Shown here in pieces: positions 53,441 through 64,000 of a DNA stretch of 64,000 nt. The notes below the pieces were generated by a model. That model searched no databases and was not told the origin of the DNA. It saw only the letters and a list, made by a program, of their open reading frames with translations. Position 1 is the stretch's first letter; each line of letters begins with the position of its first letter. Source of the stretch: Undaria pinnatifida (taxonomy: Eukaryota; Sar; Phaeophyceae; Laminariales; Alariaceae); the NCBI GenBank assembly GCA_012845835.1, contig JABAKD010000002.1, positions 2,520,501-2,584,500 of the forward strand. The letters run 5' to 3'. A program made the position numbers and the translations under genes.

Positions 53441-53479
53441 TTTTTATATCAACTGACGTAATCGGCGGGTATATTACTG

Positions 53480-54250
53480 TCGTTTCATTCTCCGTCGTTG
53501 GTCATGGTAGCAGCAGGTCAGAGGTATAAACAGACAATGCAGTTTCTATCCATCGGCGGCGTTATCGACGAAGACGCTGGCCTCATGGTTGAGATCAATC
53601 GACCGGCCCGACTCATGAGAGCATGCTACAAGCGGTACGGCCCTGAACTATAGGATATGACGAACGCCCGGCTCAGCCTGAAGCCCCGCCTGCTAGGCCG
53701 AGGTGGTTGAGACCCTGCTGTACCGTGTGTGACGTATGTAGACAATCAACGCGGCTCACTAACTATGTCGAGCTCCGAAAAGACGCACCTCGCAGTCCTC
53801 CGGCGAGTCCTTGGCTTCTAGCGTCGTGCCGACCGTATCAACCTCTCGTACGCCAAGGGCCTCAAGAATACACAATTTGAGAGCATTGAGAGCGATCCTC
53901 CGGAAACGGCTGCTTTTCTTTGCCGGGCTATGGTACGGCGAAAGGGGTGATTGTCAAGTTGGACGGTGTATGCGCAGATAGCCGATGGAAAAAAAACGGC
54001 ATCAGGTGGGCCACCGAACCATTGCCTGAGATCGCTGAGAGACGACCTCGCCGTTTTTGGATCTACGGAAGATTCCCCATGGAAGGCTGAAGTTGAAAAC
54101 GTGTCCGCCCAGCTAATAAGGTGTGCTTGCAAATGGTACCGAGGGATCCTCGAAGCAGCCAAACGGTTCATGGCCAGGTGGCACTTAGAGGTGGAAAATA
54201 AGAGCTCGCGGCGCCTCGCAGCCGGATGCGTGACGCACAAAGCCGGAAGG
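53480..54250 (+). pseudogene. Dead LINE (non-LTR retrotransposon) reverse-transcriptase tail
   Basis: Pieces in shifting frames match the C-terminal part of LINE ORF2. FLSIGGVIDEDAGLMVEINR (53,550) is the 'YLG..I..DG....EI..RI' box. LSLKPRLLG, AEVVETLLYR and LAVLRRVLGF follow in order, then RAILRKRLLFFAGLW (53,890), the 'I.RRRL.W.GH' box. The last piece, 53,951 onward, is open (CLRSLRDDLAVFGSTEDSPW, AAKRFMARWH), the usual 'W...L..DL...G' ending. Stops (for example after GPEL and VLGF) and frameshifts make it non-functional. It appears 5'-truncated, as usual for LINEs. Confidence 0.8.
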
Positions 54251-54499
54251 GGGGTGGGGGGGGGTAGGGAAGCCACTGATGTTGGAGATAGCAAGAAGTG
54301 CACGACAGACAGGGTAGCAAGTACCAAGGCACCAGGCCGACTAAGAGGTAGAACATGTCTACGTAGCCTCAAGCTTCTGCGACTACCTTGTGATGTGTTG
54401 TTGCTCTTGTTGTTTGGAACGTTTGCCCCACCCCCCTCGGTTGTGCAGTGTCAGCCGATACTGCGGTAGTACCGCCGCCAGTATGCGGATTCTCGCTTA

Positions 54500-55380
54500 A
54501 ACGGTTGCCTCATTTCCCCTTTCATCCCATTTTCTCCTCCCTTCCTTCCCCCTTCTGCCTTCGCTTCTCTTATTTTAATTATGTTTCCGTTTTGCTTTTG
54601 CCCTTTCTGTTTTCCCTTTGTGAGCCCTTTGGAGGCTATTTGGGCGATCGTGTCGGTATGGACACCGCCACCGTTGAAAGATACAGTAAGTAGAGGACAG
54701 GCCAAGCAGCAATGCTCCAACCCTTTTTTAGATGCAGTCGGGGCTCAGTTTAGGTTTTGCTCCGATGCCGTGTGGGTGGTGTCGTCTGCTGTGCTGCCGC
54801 GTGGTTGCTTGCTTAGTTGTTCGGCTTTGTTTTCGCCTTCGGCACGGCGTCGGCGATGACGGTATTGTCACCACTTGCCGGTAGCTAGTCTGTCAGAAGA
54901 AGTGCACAGGTGACATGCGGCAATGCTCGTACTCCTACAGCAGTAGGGTCGTTCGAAACCCACTGTGGTTGCTGCCCCCGACGTGGTTGGTTGGATGGCT
55001 TCATCTTCTTTGTTGCTCGCTGCTGGCTCTCTGTTGTGCTTTGTCTTCCGTTTTTCTCGTGCCGTCCTGTTTCCTCTTGCTTAATTATTTGTTTCTAATG
55101 TTTTTCCCTTTTCGTATTTTTGTTCATCTTTTACCTTTTTTTTTGTTTTGCTGCTGCTGCAATTAGTCTGGTGTGCTGGCTTGCACGGGTTTGCTTTTTT
55201 CCCCCGTTCTCATTTGTGCGATTGGCATTGCATGCCCAAATTACCTAGCTGCATTTGACACGTGTATTTCTGTCTCGCAGTTCGTGAGCACAGAGCCCGT
55301 CTCTCTATAGGGCGTCAACACGGACACTGGTTTCTGCTGGATGTAGATGGGTAGATGGGTGGAAAGGTGAGAATAATGTG
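54500..55380. other. T-rich region, no gene seen
   Basis: Long pyrimidine-rich stretches (TTTTCTCCTCCCTTCCTTCC, TTTGTTTTGCTGCTGCTGC). Open frames here are Phe/Leu/Cys-rich by composition. This may include the LINE's 3' flank. Confidence 0.45.
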
Positions 55381-55541
55381 ACGAGCACACACGTTCTCCT
55401 ATTCATGGTATATTATCATATGATACCACTGATATCTCCTATCGTCATCGATCACACCATAATAATAATGGTATTCCTCAGCTCCAGAGTGACTGGAGCC
55501 TGTCCTGTGACCACGGACTTGATTATGCGAGTTAATGTGAG

Positions 55542-55574
<33 letters not shown>

Positions 55575-55659
55575 ATCATAACATCATCGTGCACATTCAA
55601 ATGTCATTTGATGATCGTGGCGCGCTCGTTCTTCGTTTCCCCTCTCCCCTCCTCTCCCC

Positions 55660-55945
55660 GCCCCCCCCCCATCCACCCCGGTCCCCCTCCCCCCTTCCCT
55701 TTCCCTCCCCTGCCTCCCTTCCCCTTCTCGTTCTTCTCACCCTATTTCCGTTCGCCCTGCCACCCGGGGGCTGAGATGACGTCAGCGAATGAGAGCTAGA
55801 ATCACGACATTCCGTCTTCACAACACATATTAGATGTGTATGCCGTAGACGCTGTAAGCTCAACAACACTGACAATGCCACCCACCACTACCTCCACCAA
55901 CACCACCAACACCACCAACACCACCACCACCACCACCACCACGAG
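55660..55945 (+). repeat. C-rich tract and CCA/CAACAC tract
   Basis: A CCCCTCTCC tract at 55,640-55,740 and (CCACCAACA)n at 55,870-55,945. A related GGTGTTGGTG tract on the other strand is at 58,470-58,555. Confidence 0.85.
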
Positions 55946-56008
55946 AACCACGACCAAAACGCTCTTTAACAGTGTACCCTAAGACCCTTTTCATACAGTC
56001 GGACTTGT

Positions 56009-56148
56009 CAGTCGAAAACGGCCGTTTTCGACTGAAGCCCAAATCGGGCTTTCTTACACAGTCGAAAAAGAGCTCTTTCGACTAAACTTTTTTCGACTGA
56101 GTTCTCCGACTGGGGGATCCAGTCGAAAAACTTGACTTTTTCGACTGG
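56009..56148. repeat. Cluster of three palindromes sharing the arm AGTCGAAAA
   Basis: 56,009-56,034 is a perfect 26-base palindrome (CAGTCGAAAACGG and its complement). 56,060-56,083 and 56,119-56,148 are near-perfect palindromes of 24 and 30 bases with the same arm but different centres (GAGCTC, AGTTGACTT-like). Half-arms lie between them (56,086-56,112) and after them. Confidence 0.92.
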
Positions 56149-56514
56149 ATCTGTCAGTCCAGAAGATCAGCCGAAAAACTTTTACTCCTGTTTTTAGAAC
56201 CCATCGCGTCCCACCACAAAACACCCACCCACATGCCCACACACCCATACCAGGTACCACATAGCAGTATCATACAACAGCGCCGACGCTGCCTTGGCTA
56301 TCACTGCTGTTGCTTCTCGCCGCAAGTCAGCGTGCCGCGCTCCTAGCTCCGCTCGCCAGCAGCGTGTATCACACGACAGCAGTAGCGCGCGTTATCGATG
56401 CCGTTTTGCCAACAACGGCTACGCCTGCTGTAGCTTTGGCGGCTCTCGGCTGAGTGCAACGCCACGAACGTAAAAACCAGGCGCCTCTAATATCAGTACT
56501 ATTAATGGTACTTT

Positions 56515-56815
56515 TTTTTCACACTTGTACTTTTCAGCTTCTGGACAAGCCGTGGTCACAGGTGTCGTCTCTTCTTCCCCCCGGTTCTTGCCTTCACTTT
56601 TCATCGCGCATAGAGTTCAGCAATTCTACCGCTCGTCGATTTTTCATTGAGTGTTGCTAACTCACGCTCTCGCGTTTTCCACAGGTCAATTCGTGCTCAA
56701 GAAAAAGTCCCCACGAATTTATACGAGTATGCGCTCGGGGGCATTCGAGCTCACGAAACTGACCTCTACCAGGCTCGAGGATATCCTGAGACGCCACCGG
56801 GACGACCGGGTAGTA
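56515..56815 (-). mobile_element. tRNA-derived SINE, minus copy
   Basis: The tail (CTTCTGGACAAGCCGTGGTC), body and box B region (GGGCATTCGAGCTCACGAAA) match the family; box A is damaged (ATCCTGAGACGCCACCGGG). Confidence 0.82.
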
Positions 56816-56989
56816 CTCGGGTAGTACTGCAACCCCCCAGCCCCCCCTCCCCCGCCCCCCGCCCATTAGTTTCCCCCACTTTTCCCCCGTCCTCCGCCTA
56901 CTAGCTCTCTCACCCTGTGTTGGATTATGTCCCAGTCAACGCTGATACTTGAAGCATCAATACAAATACTGCTAGCTAGTCAGTGCTAC

Positions 56990-57720
56990 CATCAATACTC
57001 ATGCTGCCCCCCCCCCCCCCCCCCCCGCCCTCCGCCTACTATCTCTCCCATGAATCTGATTGGATGGGGGCATCGGCAGCAGCCAATCAGCGGAGTAAAG
57101 AACAACAGAACAAAATGTGTTTCGTGTGCGTGGCCGCTATATCTGGCTGCTGAGATCCAAAACTAACCGATACTTATGCTGCGACCCCCAACCCCCCCCC
57201 TGCCCTTCGCCTACTCTCTCCCACCCCTCTTCTGTGGATTGCCTTAATCTCCCCTGTTGAATTTGATTGAATGGCCGCTTCGACGGCAGCCAAATAGCAG
57301 ACTCGCTAGCAATAAATCAACAACTGGGAATTTGTTTGGTCGCTATATCTGGCCATTGAGACCCAAAACCAACCAATACTGGTTCTGTAACTCCCCCCCC
57401 CTCCGCTTACTATCTCTCCCCCATTTTTTGGGTTGCATTTGATTGGACCGGGGCTTCGACGGTAGCCAATCAGGGGGCTCGCTAACAATAAATCATAAAC
57501 TTATGATTGCTTGCGGTTGCTAGGCCTGGCTGCTGAGATCAAACACCAACCTATACCATTTCGGCGACCCCCCCCCCCCCCCCCCCCCACGCGCGCGCTC
57601 CCTCCGCCATTTCTCCCCCCCCTTCTTTGGTTGAATTTGATTGGATGGGGACTTTCACGGCAGCCCGCTAGCAGTAACACAAGAGCTTCTCGTTAGGACG
57701 CTATACCGAGCTGCTAAGCT
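56990..57720 (+). repeat. Tandem repeat of about 180 bases with CCAAT boxes, four copies
   Basis: Each unit has a C run, TCCGCCTACTATCTCTCCC, a TTGATTGGATGGGG piece, CAGCCAATCAGxxG and GCTATATCTGGCTGCTGAGA. Units start near 57,005, 57,180, 57,385 and 57,565. Both orientations of CCAAT (ATTGG and CCAATC) occur in each. Confidence 0.85.
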
Positions 57721-57745
57721 CCAAAGCTGGCCAAAAAAATTGTAG

Positions 57746-57889
57746 CATCTGCTGGGCACGATGCTGCGGAGGTTGGTGCTCCGCTTTAGCGAAGAGGGGA
57801 TCGGGGGGGGGAGCGCCACGAGCGTGGTCAAGTCGGGAATTTCCAAGCAGGCCGTGGAGGCAATCGGCTTGGATTCGGATCACGAGGAG
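57746..57889 (+). CDS. Candidate isolated exon, plus strand, 48 codons
   Basis: The sequence ccaaaaaaattgtag|CAT to GAGGAG|gtatga has a usable acceptor and donor. It is 144 bases long, phase 0 at both ends, with no stop; stops lie just outside on both sides. It encodes HLLGTMLRRLVLRFSEEGIG and then GISKQAVEAIGLDSDHEE with a GGA/GGG patch. Base use is like the myosin exons. No partner exon was identified, so it may be a relic, part of an unknown gene or chance. An ATG at 57,761 is in frame. Confidence 0.3.
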
Positions 57890-57899
57890 GTATGATAAG

Positions 57900-58850
57900 A
57901 TATGACTGTTGTTGTTGTTCTCACATCTACCTTTGTGAGGAGCCATTGATACCGGCCGAAAGGCGACAAGCAGCGCGATCTAATCAATCGTCCTAGGAAA
58001 AGCTTGAGGCAACAATCTGACTGTCGTCATGCCTCACGCTTGCGCTCAAATATAGCTTGTTGCGTTGCCGTTCGAACGCACCTCCTACACCAGCAGCTAT
58101 TAATGAGATCACTTCATGTGGCCAATACCGTAATCGTCAGCTTTTTTCGTCAAATTTTGCGTCTCAAGTCCCCAAGAGGCTCACTTGCAGAACTGCTCCC
58201 ACGTTTGGAGGTACAAACGACTCGGGAATTGTGTAGATGCGCGTTTTTGTTTTTTTGCAGTTCTAACGGTTTCAGAACTGGGTCCACGATTTTAGATATA
58301 CAGATTGTCTGGGAGTTGAAGTGAGACATGTTTTGTAGTTTCACCGCACATCGGCGTTTGATACGTGTCGTCTGTGAATTTGACTTGGTTGGGGAAATAA
58401 TGGTGCCACCACTCGTGGCGACGGCAGTGCAAGCTAGGGCGGCCTCAGGTGGCCGTGTTTGCGGTGGTGTTGGTGGTGTTGGTGATGTTGGTGGTGGTGG
58501 AGTTGGTGTTGACGGTGTTGGTGTTGGTGTTGGTGTTGGTGTTGGTGATGTTGTGAATTGTAGAGCATTTTTGAGGCGGTTGCCTTGAGAAGGCGGTTTG
58601 CCTCGGCGACTTTTTCATGACTTGAATGCCTCTAAACCTTTTTTGTTACCTCAATGCTTACCCTAGCTGGCAATGTGTCTCTTCTTAGCTCCCCCCAAAC
58701 CCCGATTTCAAAGAGTTCGCACGTATTGCGGAACATTTGTAAGTTAGTACCGTACTAGTGAACATTTAACTGGATTCGTATCACGCTCCAAGTTGCGAGC
58801 TATTAATATTAATAATTAACTATGTACGGCAGTACAGCTGCTGCTGTGTC
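57900..58850. other. No gene recognised
   Basis: It holds a good pyrimidine tract plus AG at about 58,258 followed by a short open frame (SNGFRTGSTILDIQIVWELK, then stop) and a GGTGTTGGTG tract at 58,470-58,555. Neither is enough for a gene call. Confidence 0.35.
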
Positions 58851-59575
58851 GCGACATCGAGGATTCTATCGGAACCTCTTCTTTGCAAGCTGTGTGATAC
58901 TTCGATCGCCCGTGTTACGGGTTGTGTATGTCCTCATGGAGGATATGGGTTGGCGACTCCAGACGCGTGCCACGATAGAGGCATATGGTATACCTATTTT
59001 TGGCTGAAACGGTTTCTGAGTGGTGGGTCTCCTCAACCCAAAATCGCCGGAAAAAAAAATGCCGATTGGACATTTTTTTTTTGTTGCCGTGATTCTCGTT
59101 GTGTACCTAGGCCTTGGGACTTTGGTGGTTGTCCATCCAGTGGCAGTTTTTTTCCGTCTCCCAATAAGTTTTTGGGTCAAGAATGGCCTTAAGTTCCTAA
59201 AGGGAGAGGAACCTCCGAAAAAAATGTGGCGCGAACCTCTATCGTAGAACCCGTCTCCCCTTGACCCCTCTAGAGCCCCCGAACCTCTCCCTATACCAAA
59301 TTTAAGTAATTTGTCCCCAAAACGGGTTTCCAGTTGTAAAGAGGTCAACACTAGCTAGCACCAGGGTCAGCAGGGCGATACGAAGACGTTCGATCTCGGA
59401 TGACTTTAGAAATCTGTGCACGGAAACGATAAACCCGGTTGGAGGGGGACAAGCTGTGACGACTCTGTTGAACGCACCAGCTTATTATACTAAAAATAAA
59501 AAAATACACTCCAGCTGTGAGATCGAAGAAACTCATCTTTGCAAGCTGTGTGTGATACTTCGATATATGTAGTCT
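58850..59575. mobile_element. Composite of families B, A, mini-MITE and B
   Basis: Family B fragment (58,870-58,960), family A (58,965-59,260), an 88-base TIR element (59,265-59,347), then family B pieces (59,345-59,575). The elements abut with almost no spacer. Confidence 0.8.
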
Positions 59576-59606
59576 TATCACCGGTTGGTTTACGTCATAT
59601 GATACA

Positions 59607-59908
59607 GGCATATGATCGCCCCGGTGGCGTATCAGATTATGTTCGAGCCTGGTATAGGTCAGTTTCGTGAGTTCGAGTCCTCCCGAGTGCAAACTCGTGT
59701 AAATTTGTAGGGACCTTTTCTTGTGCACAAATTGACTCGCGGGAAGCTCGAGAGCGTGAGTTTAGCAGCACTCGATGAAAATCGACGAGCAGTGGGATTG
59801 CTGTACCCTATGCGCGATAAAATTTGAAGGAAATAACCTGGGGGGAGAAGGGAAGACACCTATGACCGCGGCTTGTCCAGAAGCTGGACAGTGGAAGTGT
59901 GAAAAAAA
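59607..59908 (+). mobile_element. tRNA-derived SINE, plus copy
   Basis: Box A TGGCGTATCAGA (59,625-59,636), box B AGTTCGAGTCC (59,670-59,680), body TTGACTCGCGGGAAGCTCGA and tail TATGACCGCGGCTTGTCCAG. Confidence 0.85.
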
Positions 59909-59909
59909 A

Positions 59910-61380
59910 TTATGCAGGTATTAGTCTAATAGTTAAGTTTTGCGTTGTGCTAATATACCACATCTACGCTGCACTACGTATTGAGGTACTAATTGGACTG
60001 TACGATGCCGGTACCACGCTGCAAGATGCAAACAATTAGTTTTGTTGTGATTCAAGCTGTTGAGTTTTGCGTTGTATTCTCTGTGTTGCTGTTGTTGTTG
60101 TTCTCACGTCAACTACTTGCCACAGTTTGGGTCTGCGGTCACAGCACATGCTCCAGTTGCTCTGGAGTCTGGAGTCGGAAAGCACCTCTGGCTGATTCTA
60201 CGATAGCCCCCCCCAAAACCAGCGATTTTCTTTCAAGTTAACGAGCGTTTCATGGCTGCTCGACACGAGGAAGGGCGCAATCCCCGTACATGCTCTTGTT
60301 TGCAAAGGAAGGACTATCGAACCATGACGTCGGGGTGACCAGGGGCAACGTACGACCCGGGAGGTGGTTTCAAAACCGTCGATTTCGCCGAAGAAAAGTT
60401 GGGGGGCTACCGTGGAACGACTCCTCTCAGGAAACCAAGAACAAAGTTATACACATGAGCGATTTATGAGATGGTTATACCCACACCGCGCTACCGCAGT
60501 ACTGAGTATTGAAGAAGCACGACTGAACTGCTGTGTCGGAGGAACCAACGGTTTGGCCGGTCACAACGGTATTTGCATGACAGTATAGCACAGGACCCCA
60601 ATAAGAAACAGGGTAGCAAGTTATAAGAAAGCCAAGCTTAAGTGTGAAGGAGGATGATGAATTCGGGAGCCTTGCATTGAAGTTAGTGTAGAACGTAGAA
60701 CGCACTCTTATTTTTATCAAATAAAAAAAAAGTAATACGGACTAAATACAACGATGGTTGCGATCGCATCAAAAGTGTAGGAAGAACGTGCAGCAGCAGC
60801 AGCAGCAGCAACAACAGCAGTACGAATATGGCCATGCTGCACGAGTGTCGAACAGCTCCTGGCATTGTCATTGCCGAGCTCGGACACATCCCCCATATCG
60901 TTTCCCCCAGCAGCCCGAACTTCTAGAAGTGATGGATGCCGTGATGGTCGCTTTTTTTCGTCGGTTACCAAGCAGCTTTTTGTGCTCTGAGGAAGGTTAA
61001 GGCAGGGGCTTCAGTTTTGGGGCCTTCTTTTGCAGGCGGCTCGGGGTTACTCGCGCGACAGACCCCTCTGCTCCTAGCGGTCTGAACACGTTTACAACTG
61101 AAAACTCTTTTTTTTTCTTGAATGAAATTCCTTGAATTTGGTATAGGGAGGGATTTGCGGGCTCCGAAGGGGTTGATTAAGCTTTCGTGCTGCTATAGTG
61201 TTTAGCGATATGGAACCTCGACGGAATGGTAAGCAACGCTGCGCCAAACTAATGGCCTAAAGGGCTTTTGTCCGTGTGGTACGTATTAACAATTGCGTAT
61301 TAATAGTCACTCGTGCGAGCGGTGAAAACTGGTGGTGAAATAGGGGTGTTAACACCTTCCCGTACTTTTTTTTTTTTTTT
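59910..61380. other. No gene recognised; scattered repeats
   Basis: It has the CTCCAGTTGCTCTGGAG hairpin repeat (60,080-60,180), a CAG/CAA tract (60,790-60,820), a GGTTACTCGCGCGACAGACC block related to 28,190, 28,855 and 42,965, and a mini-MITE at 61,088-61,175. Confidence 0.45.
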
Positions 61381-61394
61381 TAATTTTTTTTTTT

Positions 61395-61905
61395 GTTCAC
61401 ACGCATCTACTTTCCAGCTTCTGGACAAGCCGTGATCACAGGTGTCGTCCCTTTTCCCCCCGGGTTCTTGCCTTCAATTTTTTATCGCGCATAGGGTTCA
61501 GCAATCCCACTGCTCGTCGCTTTTTCATGGAGTGTATTGCTAAGTTACGCTCTAGTGCTTTCCGCAGGTCAAATTGTGCACAAGAAAAAGTCCCCACGAA
61601 TGTATACCCGTTGCTGTCTCTGGAGTGGCCACACCAGAAAACCAAGTAACTCATTGGTTGCTGTCCTCCATAAGCAAGAATGTAGGCACAAGGTGCCGAA
61701 GTCCGTCTTACGAGCGGTTCTTGGGAGGATGCAGTTCACCCTTCATGCGACTCGCCGAACACCTCACTGCGCCTCGCGCTTGGTGCAAGCAGTGTCTGCC
61801 TGGTTGGTGAAAACCCGACGTACTCCGTCCCGGCATGGTAGACATGCGAAGGTCTATGGTCGTAAGACTACGGCCAAGCACAGACTGAGTACACCCCTAC
61901 CCCCC
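61395..61905. mobile_element. SINE (-) fused to a family D repeat (+)
   Basis: The minus SINE (61,395-61,600) loses its tRNA head at GAATGTATACCCGTTG and passes directly into family D (CTGTCTCTGGAGTGGCCACA to TAAGACTACGGCCAAGCACA). Confidence 0.8.
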
Positions 61906-61964
61906 TCTTATTACCACCGTACCCTTGGTGAACAGTAGTAGCACCTATCAATACTTGAGGATAA

Positions 61965-62190
61965 AAATACACTCCAGCTGTGAGATCGAAGATTTTGTCG
62001 AAACTCATCTTCGCAAGCTGTGTGTGATTCTCCGATCACGTGTATCACTGGGTGTGTGTCCTCATTAAGGGTATAGGTCGGCGACTCCCCTTGGAACTGC
62101 AGTGTAGCTTGTACCAGGGTCAACAGGGCGATGTTAGTCAGTCTGTGCGCGGAAACTAAATGAAACCCATTTTTGAGGGGGACAAGTACC
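61965..62190 (+). repeat. Family B repeat, full-length copy
   Basis: Both halves are present: AATACACTCCAGCTGTGAGA ... GGTCGGCGACTCCCCTTGGA ... TTTTTGAGGGGGACAAG. Confidence 0.9.
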
Positions 62191-62199
62191 TATCAAAAT

Positions 62200-62850
62200 G
62201 TGTAGCACCGATCTTTTTTCCTATATATACACCGTATTGTTGAACCTGTGGGGTAGTCAGAGGGAAAAATTGACGGATTAACGCGACGATTGCAGCGTCC
62301 TTCGCACGAAGCAACTAATCATATTTATCATATTTTTTTTTCGTAGCTGACGGATTTTTCTTTTTTTTTCCAGTCGAACTCCAATGCAAGTACCTGTAAG
62401 ACCACGCGCACAGCTGGCGCTGCTGTGTGCTGCATGCTCGCACCATGATACAAACGTGCCCCAGGTACGAGTTTGTACTTTGTTTTATCGCTGTATCACA
62501 GAGTATATCATACAATATATAATACCTGGTATGATATATCACACCTACCTGGTAGGTATTATACAATGCGCCCCCCAAAACAAAGGGTATACTTATACCA
62601 GGTCGTACCGTACCTATTTATTTACGTATCCGTCGTGTCTTTGTTGCTCTCCCGAGTGCAACTTCAACCTCACACGCACTTGCTTATCAAGTACTCAGAT
62701 ATCCCCGGATCAACACGCCTTCCGTATACTAAGATTCAATACCGTTGCACGAACCCCAGATTTCCTGCGTCCGTTGTTCTACGTTGGAGTCCAAGCCCTT
62801 TTGGAATTTCGAAGAAAAATGGCGCCGACCTGTATTGTAAAACATTTTAG
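62200..62850. other. No gene recognised
   Basis: AT-rich with several CCTGGTA/TACCAGG-type short palindromes. Open frames of 125-161 residues on the plus strand overlap each other and show no family features. Confidence 0.4.
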
Positions 62851-62854
62851 AAAT

Positions 62855-63165
62855 ACACTCCAGCTGTGAGATCAAACAGTTCGTCGAAACTCGTTGCAAG
62901 CTGGGTGTGGTGTATACTCCGATCGCGTGTTTTTATTTTTTATTTTTTTTATTTTTATCCTCCGGCGGATGGGGAAAAATAAAGCTTTAGCTCACCACAC
63001 TTTCACGTATTTTCATACGCGTCGTGTGTCGATTTAACTCAGTTGCTTTCGCAGCCCAACGCTAGCTGGCGCACCCTTCGGGTCCCATTGTAGGTATACC
63101 GTAAGCTGTCCCTATCAGTGGTCTTCGTTACAACCCCGGCAGCGCAAGCTGCCGTTGTATACGGG
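62855..63165 (+). repeat. Family B fragment followed by family G
   Basis: AATACACTCCAGCTGTGAGA at 62,851, then ATCCTCCGGCGGATGGGGAA (62,957) and CTGTCCCTATCAGTGGTC (63,104). Confidence 0.88.
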
Positions 63166-63739
63166 TGCGTGTGTATGTCGACCCGGCCTGTCCCCTGAGG
63201 GTCAGTTTCGGTGTATTACTGTGTGTGTGTCTTCGTAGAGGATAAAGGTCGGCGTAAATCGTTTACAGCTTGCAAATGTGAGTTTTGATCAAAATCCAGC
63301 GAATGAGCCAGTCTATCACACCTTGAACCTGTCTCGCTGACGATGGTTCTGCCTTCTCTGCGTGCTTGGCTTGCTAGTCAGCATCCAGACAGACTGATCA
63401 AAGGTTCCCTTTGCTATCGTACTAGGACAGGTACAAGTAACCACCCGCGTTGATCTCATTGGTCAACGTGCGATAACCCCGAACTTTTTCCGTACATACA
63501 AAACCCTTCTTTTCTCGTGCCTCGATCGTAACAATACGCTTTTTGGTTTTTGGTCGATCTCCCCGCTGAAGTGTATTTTTTCTTTGAAAAATTATATATA
63601 TATATGTACCTGGTACGGTGTATCATAGAGCTGCGATTAAACGCCATCTTTCCTTTTCTTCGAGAAAATGGTTGACATAGCCTCACACTCTAAATACTCA
63701 CACATATATAGTACCAGTAGTACCAGGTATATAATATTA

Positions 63740-64000
63740 TAAAAAATGAAAATACACTCCAGCTGTGAGATCGAAGACTTCGTCGAAACTCATCTTTGCA
63801 AGCTGTGTGTGATACTCCGATCGCGCGCATTACGAGTTGTGTGTCCTCATTAAGGATATAGGTCGGCGACTCCCCTTACAACTACAGTGTAGCTATCAGG
63901 GTCAACAGGGTGATTTTAGTCAGTCTGCGCGGAAACTATAAAACCCGTTTCTGAGGGGGACAAAATCTGACAGCTGTGAAGGAAAATGTATCCTTTTATC
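63740..64000 (+). repeat. Family B repeat, cut by the window edge
   Basis: AATACACTCCAGCTGTGAGA at 63,751 through GGTCGGCGACTCCCCTTACA to GACAAAATCTGACAGCTGTG. Confidence 0.9.

Noticed and set aside
62384-62869. Plus-strand frame of 161 residues
   Set aside because: It starts in unique sequence but runs into a family B repeat at its end and overlaps another open frame; no domain seen.

Overview
This is nuclear DNA of a eukaryote with long introns. The left two thirds (1-40,146) hold the 5' part of one minus-strand gene for a myosin heavy-chain motor. I reconstruct 15 consecutive exons (2,280 coding bases, 760 codons) spread over 38.9 kb. All exon phases agree across the joins. The P-loop, switch I and switch II motifs are intact, and the gene runs off the left edge before the SH1/converter part. 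The organism is probably a stramenopile alga (brown-alga or raphidophyte type). That guess rests on the long introns, the repeat load, the style of the motor and a TTAGGG-type interstitial telomere-like tract; it is inference, not proof.

The introns average about 2.7 kb and are filled with repeats. Layout from left to right: minisatellites at 294-620, 1,940-2,330 and 3,175-4,400; a 500-base CAA tract at 5,900-6,400; an array of copies of the exon 11 5' splice site at 8,420-9,160; foldback elements; a 108-base palindrome-based higher-order repeat at 18,684-19,130; a satellite grown from the inside of a tiny TIR element at 21,823-22,780; telomere-like repeats at 25,560-25,795; a field of decayed copies of the P-loop exon at 25,100-27,570; a decayed copy of exon 5 near 28,360; and long CCA and ACT tracts. 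Two introns appear to use GC rather than GT donors, and exon 12 carries a glycine-rich insertion just before switch II.

The right third (40,150-64,000) has no confidently recognised gene. It holds a tRNA-derived SINE family (at least six copies counting one in the myosin promoter-side region), several dispersed MITE-like families (called A, B, D, E, G and the 88-base element below), a dead LINE reverse-transcriptase tail at 53,480-54,250, a cluster of three palindromes at 56,009-56,148, a CCAAT-bearing tandem repeat at 56,990-57,720, one candidate small membrane-protein ORF at 46,394-46,747 and one candidate isolated plus-strand exon at 57,746-57,889.

The most interesting point is loop 1 of the myosin. 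Between exon 6 and exon 7 lie several partial exon copies, two of which have splice sites that would keep the frame. This could be a live or recently dead alternative-splicing system for tuning the motor.
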